From Limnanthes douglasii subsp. nivea (Eukaryota; Streptophyta; Magnoliopsida; Brassicales; Limnanthaceae), in the NCBI GenBank assembly GCA_036936605.1, contig JAUPFV010000001.1, forward strand, positions 344,607,081 through 344,671,080: a stretch of 64,000 bases of DNA, given 5' to 3'. This document shows positions 34,560 to 45,771 of the stretch, in pieces. The notes under the pieces are model-generated. The model was not told the origin of the DNA, did not search any database, and saw only the letters and a program-made list of their open reading frames with translations. The position numbers were made by a program, and so were the translations under genes. Position 1 is the stretch's first letter; each line of letters opens with the position of its first letter.

Positions 34560-35753
34560 TTTGGTCAATGATACTTTACCCGATGAAAAGTACGAGGCTA
34601 GGAAGATCAGGTTTAAGTCTCATGACTATATTTTGCTGGGAGGAGTGCTGTATAAGAAATCTCTGAGTCGACCGTTATTGAGGTGTTTGAACAAGCCTGA
34701 GTCGCAAATCATCTTATCTGAGTTACATGATGGTGAAGGTTCTGCCCACTGCGGGTATAAGACATTAATTCGAAGAGTATTTCTCGCTGGTTATTATTGG
34801 CCTAATATTGCTGCGGATGCAAAAGAGTTAGTAAAACGATGCGACACGTGTCAACGCTATGCTAATATGATCCATAAGCCCGGGGTATTATTAGAAAGTA
34901 TTTCAGAAGCAGTACCGTTGACAGGTGGGCCATTGATCTCATTGGGCCTTTACCAATGGCATCCGGTGGCAGGCAAACCATCATTGTAGCGGTAGATTAT
35001 TTTTCTAAGTGGGTAGAAGCTGAACCCCTAGCAGGGACGAAGGCTAAGGATATGATCAAGTTCGTTGTGTCAAACATTTTTTGTCGTTTTGGTGTGCCAT
35101 TGCAAATCACAACGGACAACGGACCCCAATTTGATAACAAGGAGTTCAAAAGTTTTTGTGTCTCGAGAGGCATACAACAATGTTTTTCTGCACCATTTCA
35201 CCCTCAAGCTAATGGGAAAGTGGAGGTGACTAATCACACAATTCTTGATGGTTTGAAGAACAACTTGGAAGAAAAGGCAGGAAAATGGCCCGACTATTTG
35301 CAGGAAGTACTATGGGCATACCGGACGACTCCGCGAACGGCCACTGTTGTATCTCCATTTGCCTTAGTTTATGGAATGGATGCCAGTGTCCCTCCAGAGA
35401 TTGTTTTCCCATCGCATTGTGTAGCAACATATGCAGCAGACACGAATGACCAAAACAGAGCACTAGCTTTAGACTTGGTCGAAGAGAAAAGACAGCAAGC
35501 ACAATTGACGTGCCTCCATTATCAAACTCTTATGAGGAGTCGGTATGCGTCTAAGGTTAATCACAGATCTTTTAAAGTGGGGGACAAAGTCCTCCGTAAA
35601 GTTTTCCTGCACACGAAAGACAAGAGCTTGGGAAAGTTGGGACCAAATTGGGAAGACCCTTATGAGGTTACCGAGAAGTTAAAACCAGGACCGTATCGGC
35701 TAAAAGACAAGGAGGGCGATATCTCCGTCTCCCGTGAAACATTGAACACTTAA
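34560..35753 (+). pseudogene. Integrase (one frameshift)
   Basis: The zinc-binding part is seen in ELHDGEGSAHCGYKTLIRRV and CDTCQRYA. The frame shifts at about 34956-34989, then the core continues with VAVDYFSKWVEAEPL (first Asp), TDNGPQFDN (second Asp) and QANGKVEVTNHTI (Glu), the DDE triad. The C-terminal part has KVGDKVLRKVF and LGPNWEDPYEV, and the stop is at 35751-35753. Apart from the one shift it looks well kept. Confidence 0.9.
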
Positions 35754-35904
35754 AATTGTATCTTGATTGAAGAGTTAGCTAGCAAGTAGTGTTCGTATTC
35801 TTTTGTATTTTTCAGAACGAAATTTAGCGAGAGCACACTCTTTCCTACCCTGTTAGGCACATGAAGGTTTTAATGAGGTGTTAGATAAGCTGCTTAAAAC
35901 AAAG

Positions 35905-36525
35905 AACTCTTTGCCTTAACTATTATTTGGGTCACGATAAGGCGTGCCTCGAATTATTGTCTCTTTGAACTATTATTCGGGTCGCATAAAGTTGTGCCTC
36001 GAATTGCTATCTCTTCGAACTATTATTCGGGTCGCAGAAAGCTGTGCCTCGAATTGCTATCTCTTCGAATTATTATTTGGGTCACAGTAACATGTGCCTC
36101 GAATTTTTGTCTCTTCAAATTATTATTTGGGTCACAGTAACATATGCCTCGAATTTTTGTCTCTTCAAATTATTATTTGGGTCACAGTAACATGTGCCTC
36201 AGATTATTGTCCCTTCAAATTTTCATTTGGGTCACATAAATGTGTGCCCCGAATTCTTTTTACCTTTGTTTTTATTTTGGACACATAAATGTATGCTTCG
36301 AATTTTATTTACCTTTGTTATTATTTAGGACACATAAATGTGTGCTTCGAATTTTATTTACCTTCACTATTATTTGGGTCCTATTAATGTGTCTCAAATT
36401 ACTGTTTCTTCGAATTATCAGATGGGTCACACTAATGTGTTCCTCGAATTTTATTTTCCTTAGCCATTATTCAGGTCACAGAAATTATCTTTTGGATCAC
36501 GTTAACTTAGGATTAGCTGTTATTA
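35905..36525 (+). repeat. 50-bp tandem array after pol, about 12 copies
   Basis: TATTATTTGGGTCACAGTAA followed by CATGTGCCTCGAATTTTTGT starts units at 35921, 35971, 36021, 36071, 36121, 36171 and 36221: exactly 50 bp each. Later copies (to about 36525) are degenerate. Tandem repeats between pol and the 3' LTR are common in Tat/Ogre elements. Confidence 0.95.
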
Positions 36526-36747
36526 GTTTGAGATTTTGATCTCACAATAATTTATTTTTGGTTCGAAGGGTTTGTCTCTTCGAATTATCAGGGAGGAACA
36601 CAGTATTTGGTGCCTTGGATTGAACTTATACATAAACATACCAATCGATGACATAAAATTCAGCGCATTACAGCATACTTTTGTCACCTTACAAAAAGAA
36701 GCCCTATAGGGCCATAAACAAAACGTCGAAATCTTCCACATCTTCCC

Positions 36748-39540
36748 CTAACCTGAATTTTTTGAAGAGACACTCCCCTCTGCTTCTGAGTCTTCACTAT
36801 CGCTCACTACTATATGGGGAGGGAAAAGTTCCGAAGGGACAAGTTTCCAAAAACTCCCCAAGTTGTATTCGGGATGCTCAGCATGAATTTGGGTAAGTAA
36901 ACCAACTCGAGTAGTGGCATCCCGGGCCTTCAGCTTACTTGTGCACGTAGCTGCATAAGCATCCACAACCTTATCCTTCTCCTCCTCGACCTGCCTGGGG
37001 AAGTTCTCAACCCGTTTTAGTAACTGATCGCGATCCTCTTTTACCTTTTTGAAGCTGTCAGTACATTCTGCGAACCCATCGCAGGCCAGACGATGCCCTC
37101 TCTTTTACTCAGCTATCAATAGCTCTTGAGTGTCAGTCTTTTTCTTGTACAACTCCCTCTCTTCTTGACAGCACCTCTCCAGCATTATCACATAATTTTC
37201 GGAGGCAGATAAGCACTCGTACAAAGCATCTGCTTGACTCTCTATCACAGCGTGTTGCTTCTTGCGCTTCTCAAGATGATGCATCTTTTTCCCTCTATTA
37301 ACTGAGGTATGCAGCAGTCGTCGAAGATTCAGTGAGAATTCGTTGTCTAAAGGAACTTCGAAGGAGCTCGTTGGAGATCTTAGTGCTGCAGAGTCAAAAT
37401 CGGAAAACCCACCACCAAAAGTATCTGGATTAATGTGCTGAGGAGGGTTGCTCCGAGGGATGGGGAGAGGTGCTAACTTTGGACTATTTTCGAAGGGGAC
37501 CGGGTGTGAAGATTCGGTAAGAGCTGAGTGTGGTCTTTGATGAGAACTTTCCTTGGGTGAGTTACCACCTCTGTCCTCGGGTTCACTTGAGATTTCTTGA
37601 ATCTCTTCGGCTGGAGCGGCATCCTGATTGTCATCAGGCGTCTCACCATCCTTGGATAATTCTTGGATGGGCTCGAGGACAGCTTTGCCTTTCCTATCCT
37701 TTGCCTTGGCCTCCTTTTTCGATGGAAGGATGCGAGCAGGGGGAGGGGGATTGGAGTTCGACGACACAATATTTTCTGGGGGAGGAAGCCCTTGGGTATT
37801 GACTGTTCCTTCAGGGTTTAGTTGTTGCTCTTTCATTAAAGCCTCTTCTTCTGGAGGATCCCCGAGATGACTCTTCGAACGAGAGCGTTTGGGAAGATAT
37901 ATCACTATATCTTTTTGGCTCACGCGCTCCATCACTTCTCGCTCCGAGGGAGGAGCCATCAATCATCTCATGCTAATTCGGTCGAGGGGATTGAGCCTCC
38001 ACAACCGACTCCTGGCGAGATTGTTATCTGTGAAGCAGAGACGAAATCGGTTGTCCCAGTGTTCTTTTGCCCACAAGCAAAATTTGGTGAACACATTCGT
38101 GGCACCCTCGACATATTCAGAATAAGTTTCGATATCCCAGTCATCGCTGCAACAAGTAGCCAACATAAAGTCCAGTCACAAACCGAAATTCGATGGAGAC
38201 TAAATAATTTCGAAGACTAGGAACTTTCATTTATTGGTCCACATCAGAGATAGCTTGTGAGGATTCGAAGGGGTGGCCTATGACCCGGTCTCCCAACAAC
38301 CGGAGAAAAACATGAACTGTTGCCTCCATTTCTTGTCAGCCTCTAAGAGATCTCTCAGGACTTTTTGTCCTCGGTTGAAAGTCAGTGAGTAAAAGGGAAA
38401 GAAAGGATTCCTGGCCAGACCAGCAAGGCCGATGAGTTGCTCTAACGAAAATTCGTGACCTGAGAGCCGTAAGGCCATAATGCAGGTCATCAGAGTAAAC
38501 CACATGTTGGGGCCAACCTGTGAAGGACAAAGGTCTCTCTTCGCCAAATATTCGATGAAGAAGGGGTCTAAGGGATACCTTAACCCCCAGTTCATGATCT
38601 CCGTATACACCACCAACTTGTTGTCTCTCACTGACAAAGGTGTCTCACCTTCCGAGGGAAATTTGATAGTAATATAGGAGGGGATGCACCATCGAGTCCT
38701 CAGCATTTCCTCTTTATCTTGTGAAAATTACTTGTATCTGATATTATAGAGAGCTACCATATGTTTATTTTCGATGCCCCGAATATTGCGACCGACAATG
38801 CTATCCAATTCTAAGGGAAGCACGATATCCCCTTTCGATTTTGGGGCAATCCGACGAGCTTGCTCTTCGGATATTGTTCAAGAAGAGGAGGTCGCGTTGT
38901 TCGAAGGACCTAAAGAAGGGATCACAGGTACTTTTGGTTAGAGGGACGCTGCTGCAGGCGCTTTTCCTTTGGCATTTAGACTCTCGTTCCGCCTGTTTTG
39001 CATATCCTCTTCGGTGATGATCGTCCTCGAAGGCGAAACTTGAGTCTCATGAATGGTCATAGATGGAGTCGAGGGCAGACTTGACTCATCTAGTTCCCTT
39101 TTTTGTGGAGGACTGATGGATGTATGACGCAGGCTAGTGGATATCCGCGGAGGACTACTAGATGTTCAGTGATGTATGGTAGATGTCCGAAGAGGGCTGG
39201 CAGATGCCTGGGGGACACCTTCGATTGCTGTTGGGAAAGAAGGCTCCCGAATAACCAGGGGTGTCTCTTTGGCACGCTTTCGCTCCTGCGAACTTTTCTT
39301 ATCCTTATGAGATCTTTTTCTCTTCCCAGAAGAGTGTTTGTGCTGTCTGTCTTTACCCATGTTTCCGAGGAGGTTAGACTCACTATGCAGGCTTTGTCGA
39401 GAGACTTCGAGGGGAATAATTGCAGTTGAATCTACTGGGGGAGGCCAGGCACCAAAGAACGTAGTAACAGATGGTGGGGGTTGGGGCCTCACGTCTTCTC
39501 CAGCAGCAACTCTCTCCTCGAACCTCTTGCTGATCAACAA
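36748..39540 (-). pseudogene. Antisense ORF of the Tat element (putative gypsy-type transposon protein)
   Basis: Reads opposite to gag-pol in several frames. The N-terminus (39540-39166) starts MLISKRFEERVAAGEDVRP and becomes strongly basic (KHSSGKRKRSHKDKKSS), likely nuclear. The middle (38706-38278) holds NWGLRYPLDPFFIEYLAKRD and LCPSQVGPNMWFTLMTC, which look like the PF04195 family 'putative gypsy type transposon'. The 285-codon frame 37962-37105 is Pro/Ser/Glu-rich and ends in a coiled coil (LYECLSASENYVIMLERCC). The last part (36966-36748) has YNLGSFWKLVP and an acidic Ser-rich tail. Stops and shifts separate the pieces. Antisense ORFs in this place are known from Retand-like elements; their function is unknown. 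Confidence 0.75.
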
Positions 39541-40246
39541 CCAATCAGGAATCCGACGGGGTTTGCTCGCCAGCTTTCTCTCTCTAGAAACGTTTGAACA
39601 AAAGTTGAATTAATGAGGAGAGAAGATTGATATATATAGATGAGGTTGGGCTTTCCAACCAGACCAGGCCCGGGTATATTTTCTGGTGTTTGCATAGGGG
39701 CATTATGGGACATATAGGTGCAAAATGTCCTGACACCAGCCACATGGGAAGATGCAGAGTTTTCCTAGTCAGAAGATGTCTTGGGAATAGGGAACGTTTC
39801 TAACAAAGATATGCTGACATACATTGGTACTTAATGACGTCACGTTAAAGAATAATCCTAGCACCCTATTTAGCCTTGGATTGAATAATTTCGGGGCATT
39901 GATACAGTCAAAGTCAATGGACTTATATGGCTAAAATGGTGCAAGGATTAGGGGGCCCCAGTTATCAGGATAAATTCGAAGGGAGGAGATCTTCGAGGGG
40001 CGGTTTATGACTTCAACAGTTCGAGAAAAATTGTTGAGGTTCGAAGAAAGAAAATGTTCGAGGAAAATGTTCTTTGCATTTCGAAGGTAATTATTCTATG
40101 ACTTCGACAGTTCGAGGAAAATTGTTGAGATTCAAAGAAAGAAAATATTAGAGGAAAATGTTCTTTGCATTTCGAAGGTAATTATTCGAGGGTGTGTGAA
40201 ATGAACAGTCAGAGGATTATTCAGTCCCAGTAAAAGAACTTTCACT

Positions 40247-40262
40247 AGGACTGGGGGGCTAC
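40247..40262 (+). other. Polypurine tract
   Basis: AGGACTGGGGGGCTAC lies directly before the 3' LTR; it would prime plus-strand DNA synthesis. Confidence 0.8.
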
Positions 40263-40706
40263 TGATAAGGAAGAATAAAAGACAAGGAGAAAAGTGTGAA
40301 GAAGAAATATGACAGGAGAAAAGTGCAAAGGAGAAACATGATAGGAGGAAAGTGCAGAGAGGAAATTGTGTGAGGGTTAAATTGTAAAAGCTGTATAAGA
40401 AATAGCCAGAATAAGAAGAAAATAAAGTGTAGGGACTAAGGATGTAATTAATGGGAATTAAAGCGTGTGGGGTCCGTAATTGTACTATAAAAGGACCACA
40501 CACGCTTCACAAATCCAGAGATAAATAATATAATATACTTTCTCTCTCTACTTAACCTAAGAGTTCTTACTTTCTCTCTCTAAAAACCTGCAACTAAACA
40601 AATTAGATATATTCATATTGACACTAAGAGATTTTCAAATCATAGAATCATCACTAAGAAATCCTCGTATCGCAAAAACACCCCTGGAATTTCTTAGAAC
40701 TCTTCA
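40263..40706 (+). repeat. 3' LTR
   Basis: 444 bp, TATA box TATAAAAGG at 40496-40504, ends TTCA, followed by GTGAT (target duplication with one change from GCGAT at 29400-29404). Confidence 0.93.
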
Positions 40707-40711
40707 GTGAT

Positions 40712-42190
40712 GATCATGACAAACCGCGTTATATGTGACATCAGAGGTTTTTACCGTAATCAGTACAAAATTGGTCATCGCAAAAGCAACATCGAAAATT
40801 GTTGTCTTCCCTAGAACGTTTTTAGACGCGATGAGCAAGCTTCTGCATCAGTATAGTTGGGTACTTTGCCGCGGCCAGATCATAACAAATCTGGTCAGGA
40901 CAAAGCCCTTCTAAAAGCGAATTGATGTTTTTTTAGGTGACATGATTTTCTCGGAAAAAAAATGAATGGATATGATTTTATCTGTAGATTTATAAAAATT
41001 GAAACTCTTTGTAAAATGTCTTAACAATTTTTACAAATAGAGAAATCTTTTAAAAAGTGAAACATAATTTGAATCAAGATCTTTTAAATTCTAAATAAAT
41101 AGAACTCTTGCTTTGATGTTTGAAACACTGTAGCGATAAGACGCGTGTTAGTATTGTAAACCGCGTCATATTATGGACTTGTTCTCTAACATGAGCGACC
41201 ACAAGCAAAACAAGGTGTAAGTTTATATAAAAAAAATTATTGTTAGTGTTGTGTTTTTAGTAAGCTATATCCTATTGTATTGTGATTTTGTATTTATTTA
41301 TGTAGGCGAGATCCGTTACGATGCTATTAGATGTACTCTACCCATCACCATCGAAATCTGACTCAATAGAATAAGATTTGAAATCAGGTGATGGACACAT
41401 GTTTGGGTCCGATCTTCGATTCTTTTTTTGCATTGGTCTACTAATATAAATTGAAATGTACCTAGATATTCGTTCATGGTTTCTCCTCCTCCGAAAAAAA
41501 TCGTCCATATTACGACTAAAATTGTCGTTTAATCACTTAAATCCATAAGTTACAAGATGACTATATGAGTTTAGGTAGATTTTTTTGTTAGGTTCGTGCC
41601 GTTTAGTTGTAGTGGGAGTGAGTATGTTTAATTTTGTGTAGTCCGTTTAATTTAATATTTTTATAAATTAAAAATATTTTAAACAATTTGAGTCATTAAA
41701 AAAAGTTTTAAGTAAAAATCTTGATCTAACAATATTAGATTATGATATATCCAGTTTTTTCAATATTTTTTCATAACATTTTTTTCCTCAAAAAGTTGCT
41801 ATAAAAAAGGTTTCAATTTTTCCATGCTTTACAGAATGACTGTTTTGTAAAATAGTTATTGTGTTTTTCACCCACAAACCTATTATAAATTTCACGAAAT
41901 GTGTTTTTATTATACAATTATGAAATTTGATGAAAATAATAATTTTTTATTATAAAATAATTAAATAATATATTTTATTAGTTCACAATATCGAAACAAA
42001 TTTCTTATTATAGAACAAAGAACCGAGTTCTTAATAACCATTCCTTTCTTTTATTTGGTTTTCTAACTCTTTAATCACTTACCTTGTAATCCGTATCTGC
42101 TTACAGCTTCGAAAATTGTTAACTATATTTTTCGGTTCTCGTTAAATATTTAATTTTGATGGTACATTAGAATATTCAGTGACCCACCCC
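40712..42190. other. AT-rich spacer, no gene seen
   Basis: No coding or repeat structure recognised in this 1.5-kb stretch. Confidence 0.6.
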
Positions 42191-42194
42191 CAAA

Positions 42195-42425
42195 CGATAG
42201 CAAGCTAACAACCTACTTAAGAACCTGCTTAAGAACTGGTGGTTTACCTGCAAAACTGGTCCATTAGGACTGCACCCTGGCAGAACCGCAACCCGCTAGG
42301 ACCGCAATCTGCCAGGACTGCAACCCTTCAGGACCGCATAAGGAGCAACCCGCCGGGACCGCAACCTGACAAGACTGCGAAACCACGGTTTATTTGTAAA
42401 AAACCGGCGGTTTATTGATAAATAT
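42195..42425 (+). repeat. GC-rich repeat module A (AACCYGCCAGGACCGC units)
   Basis: Several 16-bp units of AACCCGCCAGGACCGC type, preceded by CTGGTCCATTAGGACTGCAC and containing CAGGACCGCATAAGGAGCAA. It matches module B (45480-45700) in the same orientation. This word style resembles the subterminal repeats of plant hAT elements. Confidence 0.8.
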
Positions 42426-42654
42426 TATGCTGATTTTATTTATTTTATAACCAAAATGTTATATTTAAAAAATATTGAGATTAAAATATTTTAAGTGTTG
42501 GTTATTAATATTTTAAGTGTTGTAATTATTATATAGTCCAAAATTTTAAATATTACTTATGTTATTATCACATTTTCAATATTATTATTATGTTTTTAGA
42601 TTTAATATTAGTAGGGTTGATTTTAATATTACAAACCAAAACTATATCTTATCA

Positions 42655-43293
42655 TGTTAAAATATTACAAAATTTATGGTTATAATTTTAATATTACATT
42701 TTGAATTTTATTACTATGATTTGTTTTTAAATATTACAAGTGTTATTTATTATTTTTAAGTTATATGGTTGTAATTATAATATTACATTTTGAATTTTAA
42801 TATTGTGATTTGGTTTTATCTAATTACAAGTGTTATTTGTTATTTTTAAGTTATATTGTTATAATTTTAATATTACATTTTGAATTTTATTATTGTGATT
42901 TGGTTTTAAATATTACAAGTGTTATTTATTATTTTTAAGTTATATTGTTATAATTTTAATATTACATTTTGAATTTTATTATTGTGATTTGGTTTTAAAT
43001 ATTACAAGTGTTATTTATTATTTTTAAGTTATATTGTTATAATTTTAATATTACATTTTGAATTTTATTATTGTGATTTGGTTTTAAATATTACAAGTGT
43101 TATTTATTATTTTAAAGTTATATTGTTGTAATTTTAATATTACATTTTGAATTTTATTATTGTGATTTGGTTTTAAATATAACAAGTGTTATTTATTATT
43201 TTTAAGTTATATTATTGTAATTTTAATATTACATTTTGAATTTTATTATTGTGATTTGGTTTTAAATATAACAAGTGTTATTTATTATTTTTT
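42655..43293 (+). repeat. 89-bp tandem array, about 7 copies
   Basis: TGTTATTTATTATTTTTAAG begins units at 42741, 42831, 42920, 43009, 43098, 43187 and 43276, i.e. 89 bp (once 90). Very AT-rich; copies are almost identical in the middle. Confidence 0.95.
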
Positions 43294-43316
43294 AAACCAA
43301 AATCATATTTTATCAT

Positions 43317-43448
43317 GCTAAAATATTACAAGTTATATTAAAATATTTAATATTACAAATGCTAAAATATTACAAGTCATATTAAAATATTTAATATTAC
43401 AAATGCTAAAATATTACAAGTTATATTAAAATATTTAATATTACAATT
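43317..43448 (+). repeat. 44-bp tandem array, 3 copies
   Basis: GCTAAAATATTACAAGTTAT begins units at 43317, 43361 and 43405, with a fourth start at 43449 next to the stop codon of the minus-strand ORF. Confidence 0.95.
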
Positions 43449-43449
43449 G

Positions 43450-43968
43450 CTAAAATACATTTTTTAGTCTCTTGTCGCTAACCATTTTTTTAAGTCGCAA
43501 AACTTTCTCAACAGTAGCTGCAATTTGTAATGGATCTCCCAAAACTTGTCCTCGAGTGTCACGATTAACCTTACTTAACGCAGCACCAATCAAATCGACC
43601 ATCTTCGTCTTCGTACTAAGACTTTGTTTAGGAACAACGGACTTACTCTTAGTCTTGGTTATAGTTGGGTGTTTGACACTTCGTGTCACCTTGTCGACCA
43701 TTTTAGAACTAAAATTTGGTTTGGCGGTCTTAACAGTCGTACGTGTAGTACTAACAAGTTTGAAGTTTCGCCTCTCCTTATCAGAAAATTTCAAACTAAA
43801 ATTTTGTTTGAGAGTCTTACTCATATTCGTAGGTCCAGTGGCACATTTGATGCGTCGTGTGATCGGATCCCTCTCAGGTGGAGGAGACATCATAAAAGAA
43901 GAAAATTCCGAAAAATCAGTTTTCGGAGTTGCTTGTCCTAACTTGTTGTTGAAGCCACAAGACGGCAT
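43450..43968 (-). CDS. Unrecognised basic protein, 172 aa
   Basis: A complete frame from ATG (43968) to TAG with no family I recognise. It is Lys/Arg/Thr/Ser-rich and may be nuclear. Three related segments are visible (LKQNFSLKFSDKERRNFKLV, KPNFSSKMVDKVTRSVKH, PKQSLSTKTKMVDLIGAALS), suggesting an internal repeat. The end (TVEKVLRLKKMVSDKRLKNV) is helix-like. A TATA box lies about 206 bp upstream, with a leader of about 180 nt, so it looks like a real transcription unit rather than a chance frame. Its 3' end abuts the tandem arrays, and it lies between modules A and B, so it may belong to an unclassified transposon. A diverged host gene is the alternative. Confidence 0.6.
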   Translation of the reverse strand: MPSCGFNNKLGQATPKTDFSEFSSFMMSPPPERDPITRRIKCATGPTNMSKTLKQNFSLKFSDKERRNFKLVSTTRTTVKTAKPNFSSKMVDKVTRSVKHPTITKTKSKSVVPKQSLSTKTKMVDLIGAALSKVNRDTRGQVLGDPLQIAATVEKVLRLKKMVSDKRLKNVF

Positions 43969-44173
43969 TGGAAATAGGAAATAAGCACAAATAATAACTA
44001 ATACAAACTAATAACAATTTTTTTTCGAAAAGAAATCTAACTATTTCGAAAACAGAAGTACGATATGTAAAATACAAAAGTTAAGCTTAATAACAAAATC
44101 TAGAACAAGTTGAGAGATTTAGAGAGTTTATAGTAGATTTAGAGAGTGTGTGAGGTTGGAGTTGGGGTCTCCT

Positions 44174-44182
44174 CTATTTATA
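44174..44182 (-). promoter_or_regulatory. TATA box of the 172-aa ORF
   Basis: TATAAATAG on the minus strand in the context CCCCTATAAATAGAGGAG, a near-ideal plant TATA box. Confidence 0.75.
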
Positions 44183-44227
44183 GGGGAGATCCATATTATT
44201 ATTTTTTGAAAAAACCGAATTTTTTTT

Positions 44228-44477
44228 CGTCCGGACCATCCGGATGGTCCGGGCACACGGTCCGGGGCATCCGGACGGTTTCGCCCGGACGCCCGGACAG
44301 GCAAATCGGACCATCCGGACCTGCGTCCGGATGGTCCGGATGCCCCAGTTTCAAAAAGGTAACGGCTAGTTTCTACTAGCCGTTACCTTTTGAATCGTGC
44401 GGACCATCCACACGTCTGAGCGGATGGTCCGCACGGTAACGTCACGGATGACGTCACTTGCTGACGTCATCCGTGAC
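44228..44477. promoter_or_regulatory. Cluster of palindromes upstream of the TATA box
   Basis: CCGGACCATCC and its exact complement form a 22-bp perfect palindrome at 44231-44252. AAAAGGTAACGGCTAG and its complement (44354-44369, 44376-44391) make a 16-bp stem with a 6-base loop. GTCACGGATGACGTCA and its complement (44441-44456, 44462-44477) make a 16-bp stem with a 5-base loop. The last one contains two TGACGTCA sites, the classic bZIP/TGA-factor binding word. The block is strikingly GC-rich against its AT-rich surroundings. Confidence 0.85.
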
Positions 44478-45410
44478 TGATATTTTTTTTATAAAAAAAT
44501 TAATTTTTTTTAAATGTAAGCACATGAATGACTATTGTATTATATAAAAAATAATATCACTCCAAATTAAGAGCCTAAAAATACCTAAAATAAAATAACA
44601 TAGTATTTATATTCTTTTTATCAATAAAAATTGATCAAATAAAATATAGATTTAGTAGATAGTATATTAATAACTGATTGCAAAAATTATTACAAGTAAA
44701 TTAATTTTGTAAAAAATAATTATTTTTATACAAATTAAATTCTCTAGATTAATGAAAGAAATTTTATATTATAAACCCTTCCTTTTTTTTCTAGTTTATT
44801 GAAATAAATTTTATATTATTAACAAGTTAATTTGGAACATAATAGATAGTTTATATTGTTGATGATGTTAATCTCCTAAATAAATATATTTAATTAATTA
44901 TATTTAATTATGCCATCATAATATAATTTCTTTTTAGGAACCAAATTACATATAGTTAATTGAAACACATTTGGTATTTTTGAATTTATTTCACAACCAA
45001 ATTACATGTGTTTATGCAATTGGAACATAATCCAAATTTATACAATTTTTAAAACTTTAAATTTATACTTCAAAAATTGAATACTTCAAATATTAAATTT
45101 ATACTTCAAATGTTGTAACTTTGTAATCGAAATACAAGTAGATGTACTTATTTTATTTAATATCTACATAATATTAAATAAAATATCTTAAATACATAAA
45201 TATAAATGGAAAAGAAAACGTATCAAAATCAAATTACAATTATTTTTTTAGAATGTAATTGATGATTATAAAATTTCGATTAAAATGATAACATATTTAA
45301 ATTAAAATACATGAAATAGAATAATTAACTCAATTATTGAAATTAGATTCAATTAACACTTACAAATTAATTTTAAATAACATTATAATATATTCTCATA
45401 AACGGTTCTT
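44478..45410. other. AT-rich stretch, no gene seen
   Basis: Only base-composition features; lies between the palindrome cluster and module B. Confidence 0.6.
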
Positions 45411-45479
45411 AAATGGTTAAATGGTTTGGATGATGGTTTGAACTGGTAAACGGCTCTTAAATGGTTCGTTTGGTGGTTT

Positions 45480-45700
45480 GAACTGGCGGTTTAACTGTGA
45501 AACTGGCCCATTAGGACTGCAACCTGGCAGGACCGCCAGACCATCAGGACCGCATAAGAGCAACCCGCCAGGACCGCAACCTGGCAGGACCGCAACCCGC
45601 CAGGACCGCAACCCGCCAGGACCGCAACCTGGCAGGACTGCAACCCGTGGTTCTGATTTAAACGGTGCGGGTTGGTGCTGGTTCAACCCGTTTGACACCT
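45480..45700 (+). repeat. GC-rich repeat module B
   Basis: About eight 16-bp units alternating AACCTGGCAGGACCGC and AACCCGCCAGGACCGC, with CTGGCCCATTAGGACTGCAA before them, as in module A. It ends GGTTCAACCCGTTTGACACC; the reverse complement begins TAGAGGTGTCAAACGGG, a plant hAT-type terminus. No matching left terminus was found next to module A. Confidence 0.8.
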
Positions 45701-45771
45701 CTAGTTTTTATACTTCAAAATAGTTTATGGTTTGACTAACCGGTGTCATGGCACCGGTTAGGAAAGTATTT

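Larger units (their letters stand above)
29405..40706 (+). mobile_element. Tat-lineage (Retand-like) Ty3/Gypsy LTR retrotransposon, 11.3 kb
   Basis: Paired LTRs (29405-29867 and 40263-40706) start TGATAAGG; the right one ends TTCA. A primer binding site follows the left LTR by one base, and a polypurine tract precedes the right LTR. The flanks are GCGAT and GTGAT, a 5-bp duplication with one C-to-T change. Order is gag, protease, RT, RNase H, a second RNase H, integrase, a 50-bp tandem array and an antisense ORF. The extra RNase H and antisense ORF are hallmarks of the Tat lineage. By eye the LTRs differ at about 19 of 444 aligned sites, so it is moderately young, yet gag-pol has several frameshifts and stops and is not autonomous. 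Confidence 0.95.

Noticed and set aside
35905..36525. Evenly spaced 50-bp repeat as a CRISPR array
   Set aside because: Units are continuous with no unique spacers, and it sits in a retrotransposon of a plant genome.
42195..45700. Modules A and B as LTRs of a short retrotransposon
   Set aside because: They have no TG..CA ends, no primer site or polypurine tract, and the similarity is due mostly to 16-bp tandem units.
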